A stretch of 64,000 nucleotides of DNA from positions 62,001-126,000 of the forward strand of contig NZ_WHUG01000016.1 in the NCBI RefSeq assembly GCF_009380215.1. Direction: 5' to 3'. Of this stretch, positions 45,180 through 53,921 are shown in pieces (positions within the stretch are counted from its first letter, which is position 1; every line of letters begins with the position of its first letter). The position numbers and the translations under genes were made by a program. Source of the stretch: Rugamonas aquatica. Its GTDB lineage: Bacteria; Pseudomonadota; Gammaproteobacteria; Burkholderiales; Burkholderiaceae_D. The notes below the pieces were generated by a model. That model did not search any database, was not told where the DNA came from, and worked only from the letters and a program-made list of their open reading frames with translations.

Positions 45180-45935
45180 CTAGTCGCGGAACACGTGGGC
45201 GAAGGTGCGGCTCACCGCCAGCACTTCATCGCTGCCCTTGACCAGCACCTGCAGACGCTCGTTATCGAGCCGCTCCACGGCCGCAATAGCATGGGCGTTG
45301 ACGATGGTGCCGCGATGGATTTGCCAGAACAGCTCGGGGTCCAGCCCCTCCAGCAAATCCTTCAGGGCCACGCGGATCAGGGCCTCGCCGTCGGCCAGCA
45401 CCACGCGGGTGTACTTGGTATCGGATTGCAAAAACAGCACATCGTTCACATTAATCAGGCGGATCTGCTTGCCGACGCTGGCCTTGAGCCATTTCAGCCG
45501 CTGGGCCGGAGCCTTCGCCAGCTGGATCTCGGCCAGCACACCTCCCAGCGCGGCGGGAGCCTGCTGCGTGCGCTGCTTCAGGCGGGCGACGGCGCGCTCC
45601 AGCGAGGCGATATCGACAGGCTTGAGCAGATAGTCGACGGCGCCGCGCTGCAACGCCTCCAGCGCGTGCTGGTCGTAGGCCGTCACGAAGACGACGTGGG
45701 AGCGCTCGGCGATGCGGCGGGCCACTTCGAGCCCGGTCAGTCCCGGCATCTGGATATCGAGGAAGACCACGTCCGGCTCGTGCTCCACCCAGGCGTCCCA
45801 GGCGTCGTTGCCGTTTTCCGCGACGGCGACGACGCGCGCCTGCGGCCAGGCCTGCGCCAGTTGGGCCAGCAGCCGCTCGCGCATCAGGGCCTCGTCCTCG
45901 GCGATCAATATGGTGGGGCTGTCGTTCAACGTCAT
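45180..45935 (-). CDS. LytTR-family DNA-binding response regulator
   Basis: The 251-aa regulator has a receiver domain with DEALMRERLL, phospho-acceptor Asp in VVFLDIQMPGLTG and Lys in YLLKPVD. A C-terminal LytTR DNA-binding domain follows (VGKQIRLINVNDVLFLQSDT, FWQIHRGTIVNAHAI). It is partner to the LytS-like kinase just upstream. The ATG at 45935 is preferred because GGAG is 8 bases before it; the ATG at 45941 overlaps the kinase stop. Its stop lies only ~130 bp from the nas sigma-54 promoter. No functional link to nitrate is evident. Confidence 0.9.
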   Translation of the reverse strand: MTLNDSPTILIAEDEALMRERLLAQLAQAWPQARVVAVAENGNDAWDAWVEHEPDVVFLDIQMPGLTGLEVARRIAERSHVVFVTAYDQHALEALQRGAVDYLLKPVDIASLERAVARLKQRTQQAPAALGGVLAEIQLAKAPAQRLKWLKASVGKQIRLINVNDVLFLQSDTKYTRVVLADGEALIRVALKDLLEGLDPELFWQIHRGTIVNAHAIAAVERLDNERLQVLVKGSDEVLAVSRTFAHVFRD

Positions 45936-45940
45936 CACCA

Positions 45941-46906
<966 letters not shown>

Positions 46907-47054
46907 GGTCGTTGATGCCTGTTCCGGCACGGTTGGTTAATCACAGAGTGGAGTCTGTGCCTTTACCGCGCAGCCGACAGCATACATGAGACGAACGACG
47001 GTTTTACTCGACCAAACGACGGCCATGATATTGACGATACATTAACGTTGCCAT

Positions 47055-47713
47055 ATGCTGGTGTCCATGACCTTACGCCAACTGCTTACTCATGCCGCAC
47101 TCGCCACCCTTGTAGCCACACCGGCCTTTGCGGCGCGCGTGCTTGATGAAGCGACGCTCAAGATTGACGGGCAGGAGCGCCGCTACTATCACCTGCGCGA
47201 TACCGAAACGCCCGACGTAGCGCAGCCCATCGTGCTGCTCAGCGGATCGGGCTGCAAGGACTTCGGCAGCCGCGTGCCGTTCTTCTTTGAACGCTACCCG
47301 GCGCCGGTGGATGTCTACTTCCTCGAAAAGATCGGCATCCAGAAAGGTGCGGATGGTCAGGCCTGTTCCGAGTCCTACAATCAGGCGGACACCTTGGAGC
47401 GTCGAGTAAACGACACCCTGGCGTTCATCGGCCAGGAGCCGGCCTTGAAGGCGATGGCCTGTTCTACGATCCGCTGACTACCTACGCCAAATTGGATATC
47501 CCGATCATCGCAGCCATGGGTGAGAAGGATGACAGCGAGGCGATCGAATCCGGACGAGCCTTGCGCGACTACTTCGCACGTCATCCGGAAAAGAACTTCA
47601 CCTTCATCGAATACCCCAACGCCGGCCATGCGCTTCAGGCGCCGGACAAGGCCAACCTGCAGGACTTCATCGCCGGCCTGGCGGCGTGGTTCAAGTCTGG
47701 CCTCAAGCGCTAG
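47055..47713 (+). pseudogene. Alpha/beta hydrolase gene with internal deletion and frameshift
   Basis: The first open part (47055-47477) encodes a signal peptide (RQLLTHAALATLVATPAFA) and the start of a hydrolase fold (PIVLLSGSGCKDFGSRVPFF, then VNDTLAFIGQEPALKA). The second part is in another frame and continues with GLFYDPLTTYAKLDIPIIAA and the His region FIEYPNAGHALQAP to 47713. The middle, which should carry the nucleophile elbow (G-x-S-x-G), is absent. The join lies near 47450. The product is unlikely to be active. Confidence 0.78.
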
Positions 47714-48458
47714 CGCGCACTGGTTCGATCAGCGCCTGCCAGTCGTCCGCGCAGCGTACCACGTCGCCGACGACGATGATGCTTGGGCTGCCTAGGCCGC
47801 TGTCGCGCAGTGCCTGCGGCAGTTGGCCCAGCGTCGTAAGTAGCTGCCGCTGATTATCGCGCGTGGCTGACTGCACTACCGCCACCGGCGTATCGACCTC
47901 CGCGCCGCCTGCCAGCAGGCCGGCCTGGATCGCGTCCACCCGGGCCACGCCCATGTAGATCACCAGCGTCAGGCCGCTCTGCGCCAGCGCTTTCCATTCC
48001 GGCTCGGACTCCGCATCCTTGCCATGGCCGGTGACGAAGGTGACGCCCTGGCTCCACGAGCGATGCGTCAACGGTATGCCGATGCTGGACGGCGCGGCCA
48101 GGCCGCTGCTGATGCCCGGCACCACATCGACCTCGATGCCATGCGCGCGCAGCGATGCGCGTTCCTCGCCACCCCGACCGAACATATACGGGTCGCCGCC
48201 CTTGAGCCGCACTACGCGATGCCCCGCCCTCGCCTCGGCGATCATCAGCCGCTCGATGAATTCCTGCGGCGTGGATGCGCAGCCGCCGCGCTTGCCGACC
48301 TGGATCACCCGCGCCGCAGATGGCGCGAAGCTGAGTATCTCCGGGTTGACCAGGTCGTCGATCAGCACCACGTCCGCACGCTCAATGGCGCGGACAGCCT
48401 TTAGCGTCAACAGTTCCGGGTCGCCGGGACCTGCGCCTACCAGGGTTACGATGCTCAT
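47703..48458 (-). CDS. cobA: Uroporphyrinogen-III C-methyltransferase (siroheme synthesis)
   Basis: This enzyme makes precorrin-2, the precursor of siroheme, by two SAM-dependent methylations. The 251-aa protein has VTLVGAGPGDPELLTLKAV at the N-terminus, VRLKGGDPYMFGRGGEE and VVPGISSGLAAPSSIGIPLT, all SUMT signatures. It lacks the CysG dehydrogenase/ferrochelatase half. It is the last gene of the nrt operon and would supply siroheme to NirB. AAGGAG precedes the ATG at 48458. Its end overlaps the pseudogene end. Confidence 0.94.
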   Translation of the reverse strand: MSIVTLVGAGPGDPELLTLKAVRAIERADVVLIDDLVNPEILSFAPSAARVIQVGKRGGCASTPQEFIERLMIAEARAGHRVVRLKGGDPYMFGRGGEERASLRAHGIEVDVVPGISSGLAAPSSIGIPLTHRSWSQGVTFVTGHGKDAESEPEWKALAQSGLTLVIYMGVARVDAIQAGLLAGGAEVDTPVAVVQSATRDNQRQLLTTLGQLPQALRDSGLGSPSIIVVGDVVRCADDWQALIEPVRASA

Positions 48459-48468
48459 GATGTTCTCC

Positions 48469-49140
48469 TTATCCTGCGGCGGCCAGCGCCGCGCTGACCA
48501 TTTCGTCTATCTCGCCGGTGATGTTGGACAGTACGCCCGCCACCACCGAAAACTCCTTGCCCGCGTTTCCCGCCCGCGCCGCGACGATGCGCGCGTTGAA
48601 AGCCACCATACGCGCCTGGCGGTTGATCGTATCGATATCCGTAATCACGCCACGCAGCTGCTTGCGCACCAGGCGCGCGTTCTTCTTCGCCTGCTCTTCG
48701 TAGATGCCGGTGATGGTGTTGAGGATCGCCAGCGTCGGCGTGGTGATGCGCACCAGCTCCGCCAGCAGCTCTGCGGCCTGCGACGAGCCTTGCGCGATCG
48801 CCTTCAGCGTGCGCTCGCCCAGATCGGCAAAGGCGACGATCAGCCGGTCGCCATCCGGCTTGCCGAAGTAGGCGTCGTGCAGTTCGGGGCAGAACACGCC
48901 CGGCAAGCCATCCGCCTCGGCCAACAAGGACTTGTGCGCGCCGCGGAACAGCGCCAGCGCCTCCTGCGCGGTGGCCGCGCCATCCGCATGCCCTTGCGAC
49001 GCCAGCAGCGCATATAAAACGATGCGCTGCGACGTGAAGCGGCGACGGCCCGACAGATTAATCAACGCGCCGAACACTTCACCGGTCAGCGGCTTCCTGG
49101 CGGCGCCCTCCGGCGCCATGGGTGGCGTGGTCATGTCCAT
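48469..49140 (-). CDS. Soluble P-box (NarX/PilJ-like) protein with chemoreceptor signalling tip
   Basis: I see no named family for the whole 223-aa protein. Residues 27-39 (INLSGRRRFTSQR) fit the P-box pattern IN-x-A/S-G-x-x-R-x-x-S-x-R that binds nitrate in NarX/NarQ, including the key Arg (Arg34). Residues ~166-213 (core NRQARMVAFNARIVAARAG) match the hairpin tip of methyl-accepting chemotaxis proteins. There is no membrane segment, so it should be cytoplasmic. It is coupled to nrtD (TGATG overlap) and precedes cobA, which points to nitrate sensing. The function is inferred. Confidence 0.7.
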   Translation of the reverse strand: MDMTTPPMAPEGAARKPLTGEVFGALINLSGRRRFTSQRIVLYALLASQGHADGAATAQEALALFRGAHKSLLAEADGLPGVFCPELHDAYFGKPDGDRLIVAFADLGERTLKAIAQGSSQAAELLAELVRITTPTLAILNTITGIYEEQAKKNARLVRKQLRGVITDIDTINRQARMVAFNARIVAARAGNAGKEFSVVAGVLSNITGEIDEMVSAALAAAG

Positions 49141-49946
49141 CAGGCGGCTTCCTTCGCGGGATGCGCCTGTTTGCGGTACAGGAACTCCAGCACCGCCGTG
49201 CGGTACGCCATGTAGCGCGCATCCTGCGCCAGCGCCACGCGGTCGCGTGGACGCTCCAGCTGCACGTCGACGATCTCGCCGATGGTGGCGGCCGGGCCGT
49301 TGGTCATCATGACGATGCGGTCCGACAGCAGCACCGCTTCGTCCACATCATGCGTGACCATCACCACCGTCGAACTGGTGGCGGCGACGATCTTCAGCAG
49401 CTCGTCCTGCAAATGCGCGCGGGTCAGCGCGTCCAGTGCGCCAAAGGGTTCGTCCATCAACAGCACTTTCGGCTCCATCGCCAAGGCGCGGGCGATGCCG
49501 ACGCGCTGCTTCATGCCACCCGAGATTTCATGCGGACGCTTGGCCTCCGCCGCCGTCAGGCCAACCAGCGCCAGGGCCTGCATGGTGCGCTCCCGCAGCT
49601 GGCTGCGCGATTCAGTCTTGCCGAACACGCGCTCCACGCCGAGGAAGATGTTTTCATAGCAGGTCAGCCACGGCAGCAGCGAGTGGTTCTGGAACACCAC
49701 CGAGCGCTCCGGCGACGGCCCGGCGATTTCCCGGTTGGCGCATAACAGCACGCCGTCCGTCGGCTTGAGCAAACCGGCGATCAGGTTCAGCAACGTCGAC
49801 TTGCCGCAGCCCGAGTGGCCGATCAGCGTGATGAATTCGCCCTTGCGCACCGTCAGGTCGATCTCGCGCAGCGCGTGGAACACGCCCTTCCGGGTATGGA
49901 ACACCATCTCCACGCCTTCGATGTCGATGAATTTTGGCTCGTCCAT
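49140..49946 (-). CDS. nrtD: Nitrate ABC transporter ATP-binding protein
   Basis: This 268-aa ATPase shows Walker A GHSGCGKSTLLNLIAGL, Q-loop VVFQNHSLLPWLTCYENI, signature ISGGMKQRVGIARALAMEP, Walker B VLLMDEPFGALDALT and VMVTHDVDEAVLL. It belongs to the nitrate/taurine/sulfonate subclass and is NrtD-like, without the extra substrate-binding domain of NrtC. It follows nrtB by 12 bases and overlaps the next gene. Confidence 0.92.
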   Translation of the reverse strand: MDEPKFIDIEGVEMVFHTRKGVFHALREIDLTVRKGEFITLIGHSGCGKSTLLNLIAGLLKPTDGVLLCANREIAGPSPERSVVFQNHSLLPWLTCYENIFLGVERVFGKTESRSQLRERTMQALALVGLTAAEAKRPHEISGGMKQRVGIARALAMEPKVLLMDEPFGALDALTRAHLQDELLKIVAATSSTVVMVTHDVDEAVLLSDRIVMMTNGPAATIGEIVDVQLERPRDRVALAQDARYMAYRTAVLEFLYRKQAHPAKEAA

Positions 49947-49958
49947 GATCGCAGTCCT

Positions 49959-50843
49959 TTAGTTGGATACTTGTTCGTAGGTGAAGGCGCGGGCCAGCGC
50001 CATCAGCGCCTGTTCCAGCAGCAGCCCGACCACGCCGATGGCGACGATGGCGATGATGATGTGCGGGACATTGAGGTTGTTCCACTCGTCCCACACCCAG
50101 AAGCCGATGCCCACGCCGCCGGTCAGCATCTCCGCCGCGACGATCACCAGCCACGCGGTGCCGATCGACAGCCGCACGCCGGTCAGGATGTAGGGCAGCG
50201 CCGACGGCAGCAGGATCTTGGTCAGCACCTTCCACTCCGACAGGTTCAGCACCTTGGCCACGTTCATGTAATCCTGCGGCACGCGCTGCACGCCGACGGC
50301 GGTGTTGATAATCATCGGCCAGATCGAGCAGATGAAGATCGACCATATCGCAGCAGGGTTGGCGGACTTGAACACCAGCAGTCCGATAGGCAGCCAGGCC
50401 AGCGGCGACACGGGCTTGAGCAGGCTGATAATCGGCCCGAACATGCTGCCGACGAACTGCACGCGGCCGATCAGGAAGCCCAGCGGGATGCCCACCAACG
50501 CCGCCAGCCCGAAGCCCACCGCCACGCGCTGCAGCGACGCCAGGATGTTCCAGCCTATGCCCTGGTCGTTCGGGCTTTTGCTGTAGAACGGATCGGAGAA
50601 CAGCTTGACCGCTTCCTGCAAAGTCGCCAGCGGCGTGGGGAAGGCGCTGTTCTTGATGGTGATGATCTGCCAGACCAGCACCAGCAGCGCAGCCCCCAGC
50701 AAGGGCGCGACGATCTTCATCACGGTGGCGGATACCTGCTGCCGCGCGCGCGCCGTGGAGTTGGCGGCAAGCGGGCGGCGTGGACGGCGGATCGGCGCTG
50801 CTGCTACCGGTTCGGCGCTATCGGGTTTGAGCATGGCGTTCAT
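49959..50843 (-). CDS. nrtB: Nitrate ABC transporter permease
   Basis: The 294-aa inner-membrane protein has a Pro/Arg-rich cytoplasmic N-terminus (~35 residues) and about six helices. The EAA loop VQRVPQDYMNVAKVLNLSEW is followed by LLPSALPYILTGVRLSIGTA, typical of NrtB/SsuC permeases. It lies between nrtA and nrtD with gaps of 12 bases on each side. Confidence 0.92.
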   Translation of the reverse strand: MNAMLKPDSAEPVAAAPIRRPRRPLAANSTARARQQVSATVMKIVAPLLGAALLVLVWQIITIKNSAFPTPLATLQEAVKLFSDPFYSKSPNDQGIGWNILASLQRVAVGFGLAALVGIPLGFLIGRVQFVGSMFGPIISLLKPVSPLAWLPIGLLVFKSANPAAIWSIFICSIWPMIINTAVGVQRVPQDYMNVAKVLNLSEWKVLTKILLPSALPYILTGVRLSIGTAWLVIVAAEMLTGGVGIGFWVWDEWNNLNVPHIIIAIVAIGVVGLLLEQALMALARAFTYEQVSN

Positions 50844-50855
50844 GGCATTCCTTTA

Positions 50856-52112
50856 TCAGGCTTTGATCTTGAACGAGGCGGCGAACGCTTTCGGGTTCTT
50901 GCCGTCCCATACGGAACCATCCATCATCTTCGAGGTGCGCAGCGGGCTTTTCGGCACCGGCGTCTTGGTCATCGCCGCCGCATCCTTGTACAAATCGATC
51001 TGGTTGACCGAGGTGGCGACGGCCAGGTAATCCGGGTCTTCCTTCAGCAGGCCCCAGCGGCGGTGCTGCGTCATGAACCACATGCCGTCCGACAGGTAAG
51101 GGAAGTTGACCGCGCCGTCGTTGTAGAACTTCATGTAGTTCTGGTCGTCCCAGGTCTTGCCCAGGCCATTCTGGTAGCGGCCCATGATGCGCTGATCGAT
51201 CGCATCCTTGCTGGTGTTGACGTAGGATTTGTCGGCGATGACCTCGGCCATCTTGTTCTTGTTGGCCAGCGAGGAGTCGATCCATTTGCCGGCATCGAGG
51301 ATGGCGGCCATCATCGCGCGGCAGGTGTTCGGATACTTCTTGGCGAATTCCAGCGTCGAGCCGAGCACCTTCTCCGGATGGTCCTTCCAGATGTCCTGGG
51401 TGGTGGTGGCGGTGATGCCCACGCCGTCCATGATGGCGCGGTGGCCCCACGGTTCGCCCACGCAGAAGCCGTCCATATTCCCGACCCGCATATTGGCCAC
51501 CATCTGCGGCGGCGGCACGGTGATAACCTTGGCGTCCTTCATCGGATTGATGCCGTTCGCGGCCAGCCAGTAGTAGAGCCACATCGCGTGGGTGCCGGTC
51601 GGGAAGGTCTGGGCGAAGGTGTATTCGCGTTTGTCGGTCTGCATCAGCTTTGCCAGCGACGGGCCGTCGACGGCGCCCTTGTCGGACAGCTTCTTCGACA
51701 GCGTGATGGCCTGGCCGTTGTTGTTGAGGCCCATGAGCACCGCCATGTCCTTTTTCTGGCCGCCTATGCCCATCTGCACGCCGTAAAGCAGGCCATATAG
51801 CACATGGGCTGCATCGAGATCGCCATTGGCCAGCTTGTCGCGCACGCCGGCCCAGGAGGCCTCTTTGCTCAGCACGAATTTGACGCCGTATTTTTTATCG
51901 AAGCCCAGCACCGACGCCATCACCACCGACGCGCAATCGGTCAGCGGAATGAAGCCGATCTTGACTTCTTCCTTCTCCGGCTTGTCCGAACCCGCCGCCC
52001 ACACTCCACCCGTCGACAAACCCAGCATGCTTCCTCCCGCCACAAGACCTGCGCTTTGAATGATTTGCCGGCGCTTGGTATCGACGCCGGCTTGTTGTTC
52101 TTCGTATTCCAT
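50856..52112 (-). CDS. nrtA: Nitrate ABC transporter substrate-binding protein, Tat-exported
   Basis: The 418-aa protein starts with a twin-arginine signal (DTKRRQIIQSAGLVAGG) ending near residue 42. The CmpA/NrtA-type binding domain follows (VKIGFIPLTDCASVVMASVL, HVLYGLLYGVQMGIGG, FPTGTHAMWLYYWLAANGI, MDGFCVGEPWGHRA). It captures nitrate in the periplasm. The Tat signal argues against it being the cytoplasmic sensor NasS. GGAGA precedes the ATG, directly downstream of the leader terminator. It is the first gene of the nrt operon. Confidence 0.92.
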   Translation of the reverse strand: MEYEEQQAGVDTKRRQIIQSAGLVAGGSMLGLSTGGVWAAGSDKPEKEEVKIGFIPLTDCASVVMASVLGFDKKYGVKFVLSKEASWAGVRDKLANGDLDAAHVLYGLLYGVQMGIGGQKKDMAVLMGLNNNGQAITLSKKLSDKGAVDGPSLAKLMQTDKREYTFAQTFPTGTHAMWLYYWLAANGINPMKDAKVITVPPPQMVANMRVGNMDGFCVGEPWGHRAIMDGVGITATTTQDIWKDHPEKVLGSTLEFAKKYPNTCRAMMAAILDAGKWIDSSLANKNKMAEVIADKSYVNTSKDAIDQRIMGRYQNGLGKTWDDQNYMKFYNDGAVNFPYLSDGMWFMTQHRRWGLLKEDPDYLAVATSVNQIDLYKDAAAMTKTPVPKSPLRTSKMMDGSVWDGKNPKAFAASFKIKA

Positions 52113-52123
52113 CGCAAATCTCC

Positions 52124-52167
52124 AAAAAAAAAGTCTACCCAGCGCGAACGGATTCGCGTGTGTAGAC
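52124..52167 (-). terminator. Leader terminator (attenuator) of the nrt operon
   Basis: On the minus strand GTCTAC (52162-52167) pairs with GTAGAC (52133-52138), with an inner stem CGCGAA/TTCGCG, followed by nine T. It lies between the second hexaloop hairpin and nrtA, so it would abort transcription in the leader unless antiterminated. Confidence 0.86.
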
Positions 52168-52183
52168 GTCGTTGTCTGGTGGA

Positions 52184-52203
52184 CCTCACCGCCGTTGGCG
52201 AGG
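52184..52203 (-). promoter_or_regulatory. ANTAR-type hairpin P2 of the nrt leader
   Basis: On the minus strand CCTCGCC pairs with GGTGAGG (one G-U pair) around the hexaloop AACGGC, with A1 and G4. The loop is identical to that of P1 in the nas leader. It precedes the terminator stem by 16 bases. Confidence 0.82.
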
Positions 52204-52207
52204 TACA

Positions 52208-52229
52208 GCAAGCGCATCGTTGCACTTGC
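52208..52229 (-). promoter_or_regulatory. ANTAR-type hairpin P1 of the nrt leader
   Basis: On the minus strand GCAAGTGC pairs with GCGCTTGC (one U-G pair) around the hexaloop AACGAT, again A1 and G4. It starts at about the predicted transcription start and lies only 4 bases before P2. Confidence 0.82.
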
Positions 52230-52238
52230 CTACAGGCT

Positions 52239-52255
52239 ATGCAATGACCATGCCA
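52239..52255 (-). promoter_or_regulatory. Sigma-54 promoter of the nrt operon
   Basis: The minus strand reads TGGCATggtcaTTGCAT, a close match to TGGCAC-N5-TTGCA with invariant GG and GC at the correct spacing. The predicted start is near 52229, immediately before hairpin P1. It places nrt under nitrogen control together with the nas operon. Confidence 0.86.
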
Positions 52256-52315
52256 GCAAGTCTTCAGGGGGAAAAGGAGGGAAACCGGAGAGCGGCAGCG
52301 CCGCGTGATGGCGCA

Positions 52316-52341
52316 GAAAACGCACCGCGATTGCGCAGTGC
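52316..52341 (-). terminator. Intrinsic terminator after nasT
   Basis: On the minus strand GCACTGCG pairs with CGCGGTGC (one U-G pair) around the loop CAAT and is followed by GTTTTC. It lies 17 bases after the nasT stop. It would insulate the nrt promoter from upstream transcription. The T tract is short. Confidence 0.6.
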
Positions 52342-52358
52342 ATCATTTTGGACGGGAT

Positions 52359-52982
52359 TTAGCCGAGCAGGTCTTCTACATCGATGATGCGCTGAGCCAC
52401 CTCGGACAGCTTGAGGTTTTTGCTCATGGCCATGCTGCGCAGCTTTTGATAGGCCTGCTCTTCGCTGAAACGTTGGCGCTCCATTAACAGGCCTTTGGCG
52501 CGCTCGATGATCTTGCGCTCGGCCAGCTTGCTCTTGGTGTCGGACAGTTCATCGAGCAGCTTCTGCTCGCGTTTGAAGCGTGCCAGCGCCACTTGCAGCA
52601 CCGGCTTGATGCGGTCGCTCTGCAGGCCGGCCACGATGTAAGCCGACACTCCGGCCGCCATGGCGGCCTCCATGCTCTCGGTGTCGTCGCTTTCGGTGAA
52701 CATGACGATGGGGCGGCGCTCGTCGCGGGTGGCGATGACGATGTGCTCCAGCACGTCGCGTGCGTCGGACTCGGCGTCGACGATAATCATGTCGGGCTGA
52801 AGCTGGGCGATGCGCTCGGGCAGGTACATGTCCGGCGGCAGTGAGGCGATGATGTCGTAGCCCGCTTCCAGCAGGCCTATGCGCAACGCGCGCGCGCGTT
52901 CGGCCTGCGCGAGCAGGGAGGCGTCATCTTCGTCGCCGGCATGGATGATGGTGTTGACGACCACTATGCGTAAATGTTTCAT
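52359..52982 (-). CDS. nasT: ANTAR-domain antiterminator (NasT)
   Basis: NasT-type proteins bind hexaloop hairpins in leader RNA and prevent termination of nitrate-assimilation operons. The 207-aa protein has a receiver-like N-terminal domain (RIVVVNTIIHAGDEDDASLL; MIIVDAESDA keeps an Asp at the phospho-acceptor position) and a C-terminal ANTAR domain. The ANTAR signature KIIERAKGLLMERQRFSEEQ is near residues 148-167, followed by LRSMAMSKNLKLSEVAQRII. Its targets are the two leaders at 44901-45018 and 52124-52229. The usual nasS sensor gene is not next to it. Confidence 0.92.
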   Translation of the reverse strand: MKHLRIVVVNTIIHAGDEDDASLLAQAERARALRIGLLEAGYDIIASLPPDMYLPERIAQLQPDMIIVDAESDARDVLEHIVIATRDERRPIVMFTESDDTESMEAAMAAGVSAYIVAGLQSDRIKPVLQVALARFKREQKLLDELSDTKSKLAERKIIERAKGLLMERQRFSEEQAYQKLRSMAMSKNLKLSEVAQRIIDVEDLLG

Positions 52983-53048
52983 GACTCTTCTACAAGCAAG
53001 AATCAAACCATTCTACGGCACAAGCTCGTCTGTCTGCCAGACTATCCC

Positions 53049-53921
53049 TTATCTCTGCATGCCCCAGCGGCGTATCGTCAGGCTTTCCAGTGGACGGAAA
53101 ACCACGTTCTCCACCAGCAGGCCTATCAGGATGACGGCGGCCAGGCCGGCGAATACCTTGTCGGTATAGAGCTCGTTGCGGTTCTGGAAAATGTACCAGC
53201 CCAGGCCGCCCTGGCCGGCCGTGGTGCCGAATACCAGCTCGGCGGCGATCAGCGTGCGCCAGGCGAAGGCCCAGCCTATCTTCAGCCCGGCGAGGATGGA
53301 TGGCAGCGCGGCCGGCACCAGGATGTGCAGCACCAGGCGCAAGCCGCGCAGGCCGTAGTTGCGGCCGGCCATGCGCAGGGTGTCGGGCACGCTCTGGAAG
53401 CCGGCGTAGGCGCCCAGCGCCAGCGGCCACAGTACGGCGTGCACGATGACGAAGATCAGGCTGGCGCGGCCCAGGCCGAACCACAGCAGCGCCAGGGGTA
53501 GCAGCGCGATGGCTGGCAGAGGGTTGAACATGGAGGTGAGCGTTTCCAGCAGGTCGCGGCCGATGCGGGTGGACGCGGCCAGCGCGGTCAGGACGAAAGC
53601 GGCCAGCACACCTACCGCGTAGCCTTGCAGCAGGACGGCCAGCGAGGCGCGCACGCGGTCGAGCAGTTCGCCGCTGGCGATGCCGGCGATGAAGGCTTGT
53701 GCGGTTTGCAGGAAGGTCGGCAGCAGCAGGTCGTTGTCGGTCCAGATGGCGGCGGCTTGCCACACGGCGGCCAGCAGGAGCAGGATGAAGAACTTGCGCA
53801 GCCATGTCTGCTGCCATGCGCGCTGCAGCGGCGGTGCGGCGACGGCCACTGTGCGCGGCGCATGGTCGGCGGGGATGTATTCGTATTCCTGGCGGATCGG
53901 TGGATCGAAGGACAAGCTCAT
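53049..53921 (-). CDS. tauC: Taurine/sulfonate ABC transporter permease
   Basis: This 290-aa permease has about six hydrophobic helices and the EAA loop region FQSVPDTLRMAGRNYGLRGL, followed by LVPAALPSILAGLKIGWAFA, as in TauC/SsuC. The start at 53921 overlaps the tauB stop (ATGA). It is the last gene of the tauDABC-like set; nasT follows 66 bp downstream on the same strand. The exact sulfonate is not known. Confidence 0.88.
   Translation of the reverse strand: MSLSFDPPIRQEYEYIPADHAPRTVAVAAPPLQRAWQQTWLRKFFILLLLAAVWQAAAIWTDNDLLLPTFLQTAQAFIAGIASGELLDRVRASLAVLLQGYAVGVLAAFVLTALAASTRIGRDLLETLTSMFNPLPAIALLPLALLWFGLGRASLIFVIVHAVLWPLALGAYAGFQSVPDTLRMAGRNYGLRGLRLVLHILVPAALPSILAGLKIGWAFAWRTLIAAELVFGTTAGQGGLGWYIFQNRNELYTDKVFAGLAAVILIGLLVENVVFRPLESLTIRRWGMQR

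Noticed and set aside
50856..52112. NrtA gene considered as the missing nitrate sensor NasS
   Set aside because: It carries a twin-arginine export signal and is followed by permease and ATPase genes, so it is a periplasmic binding protein.
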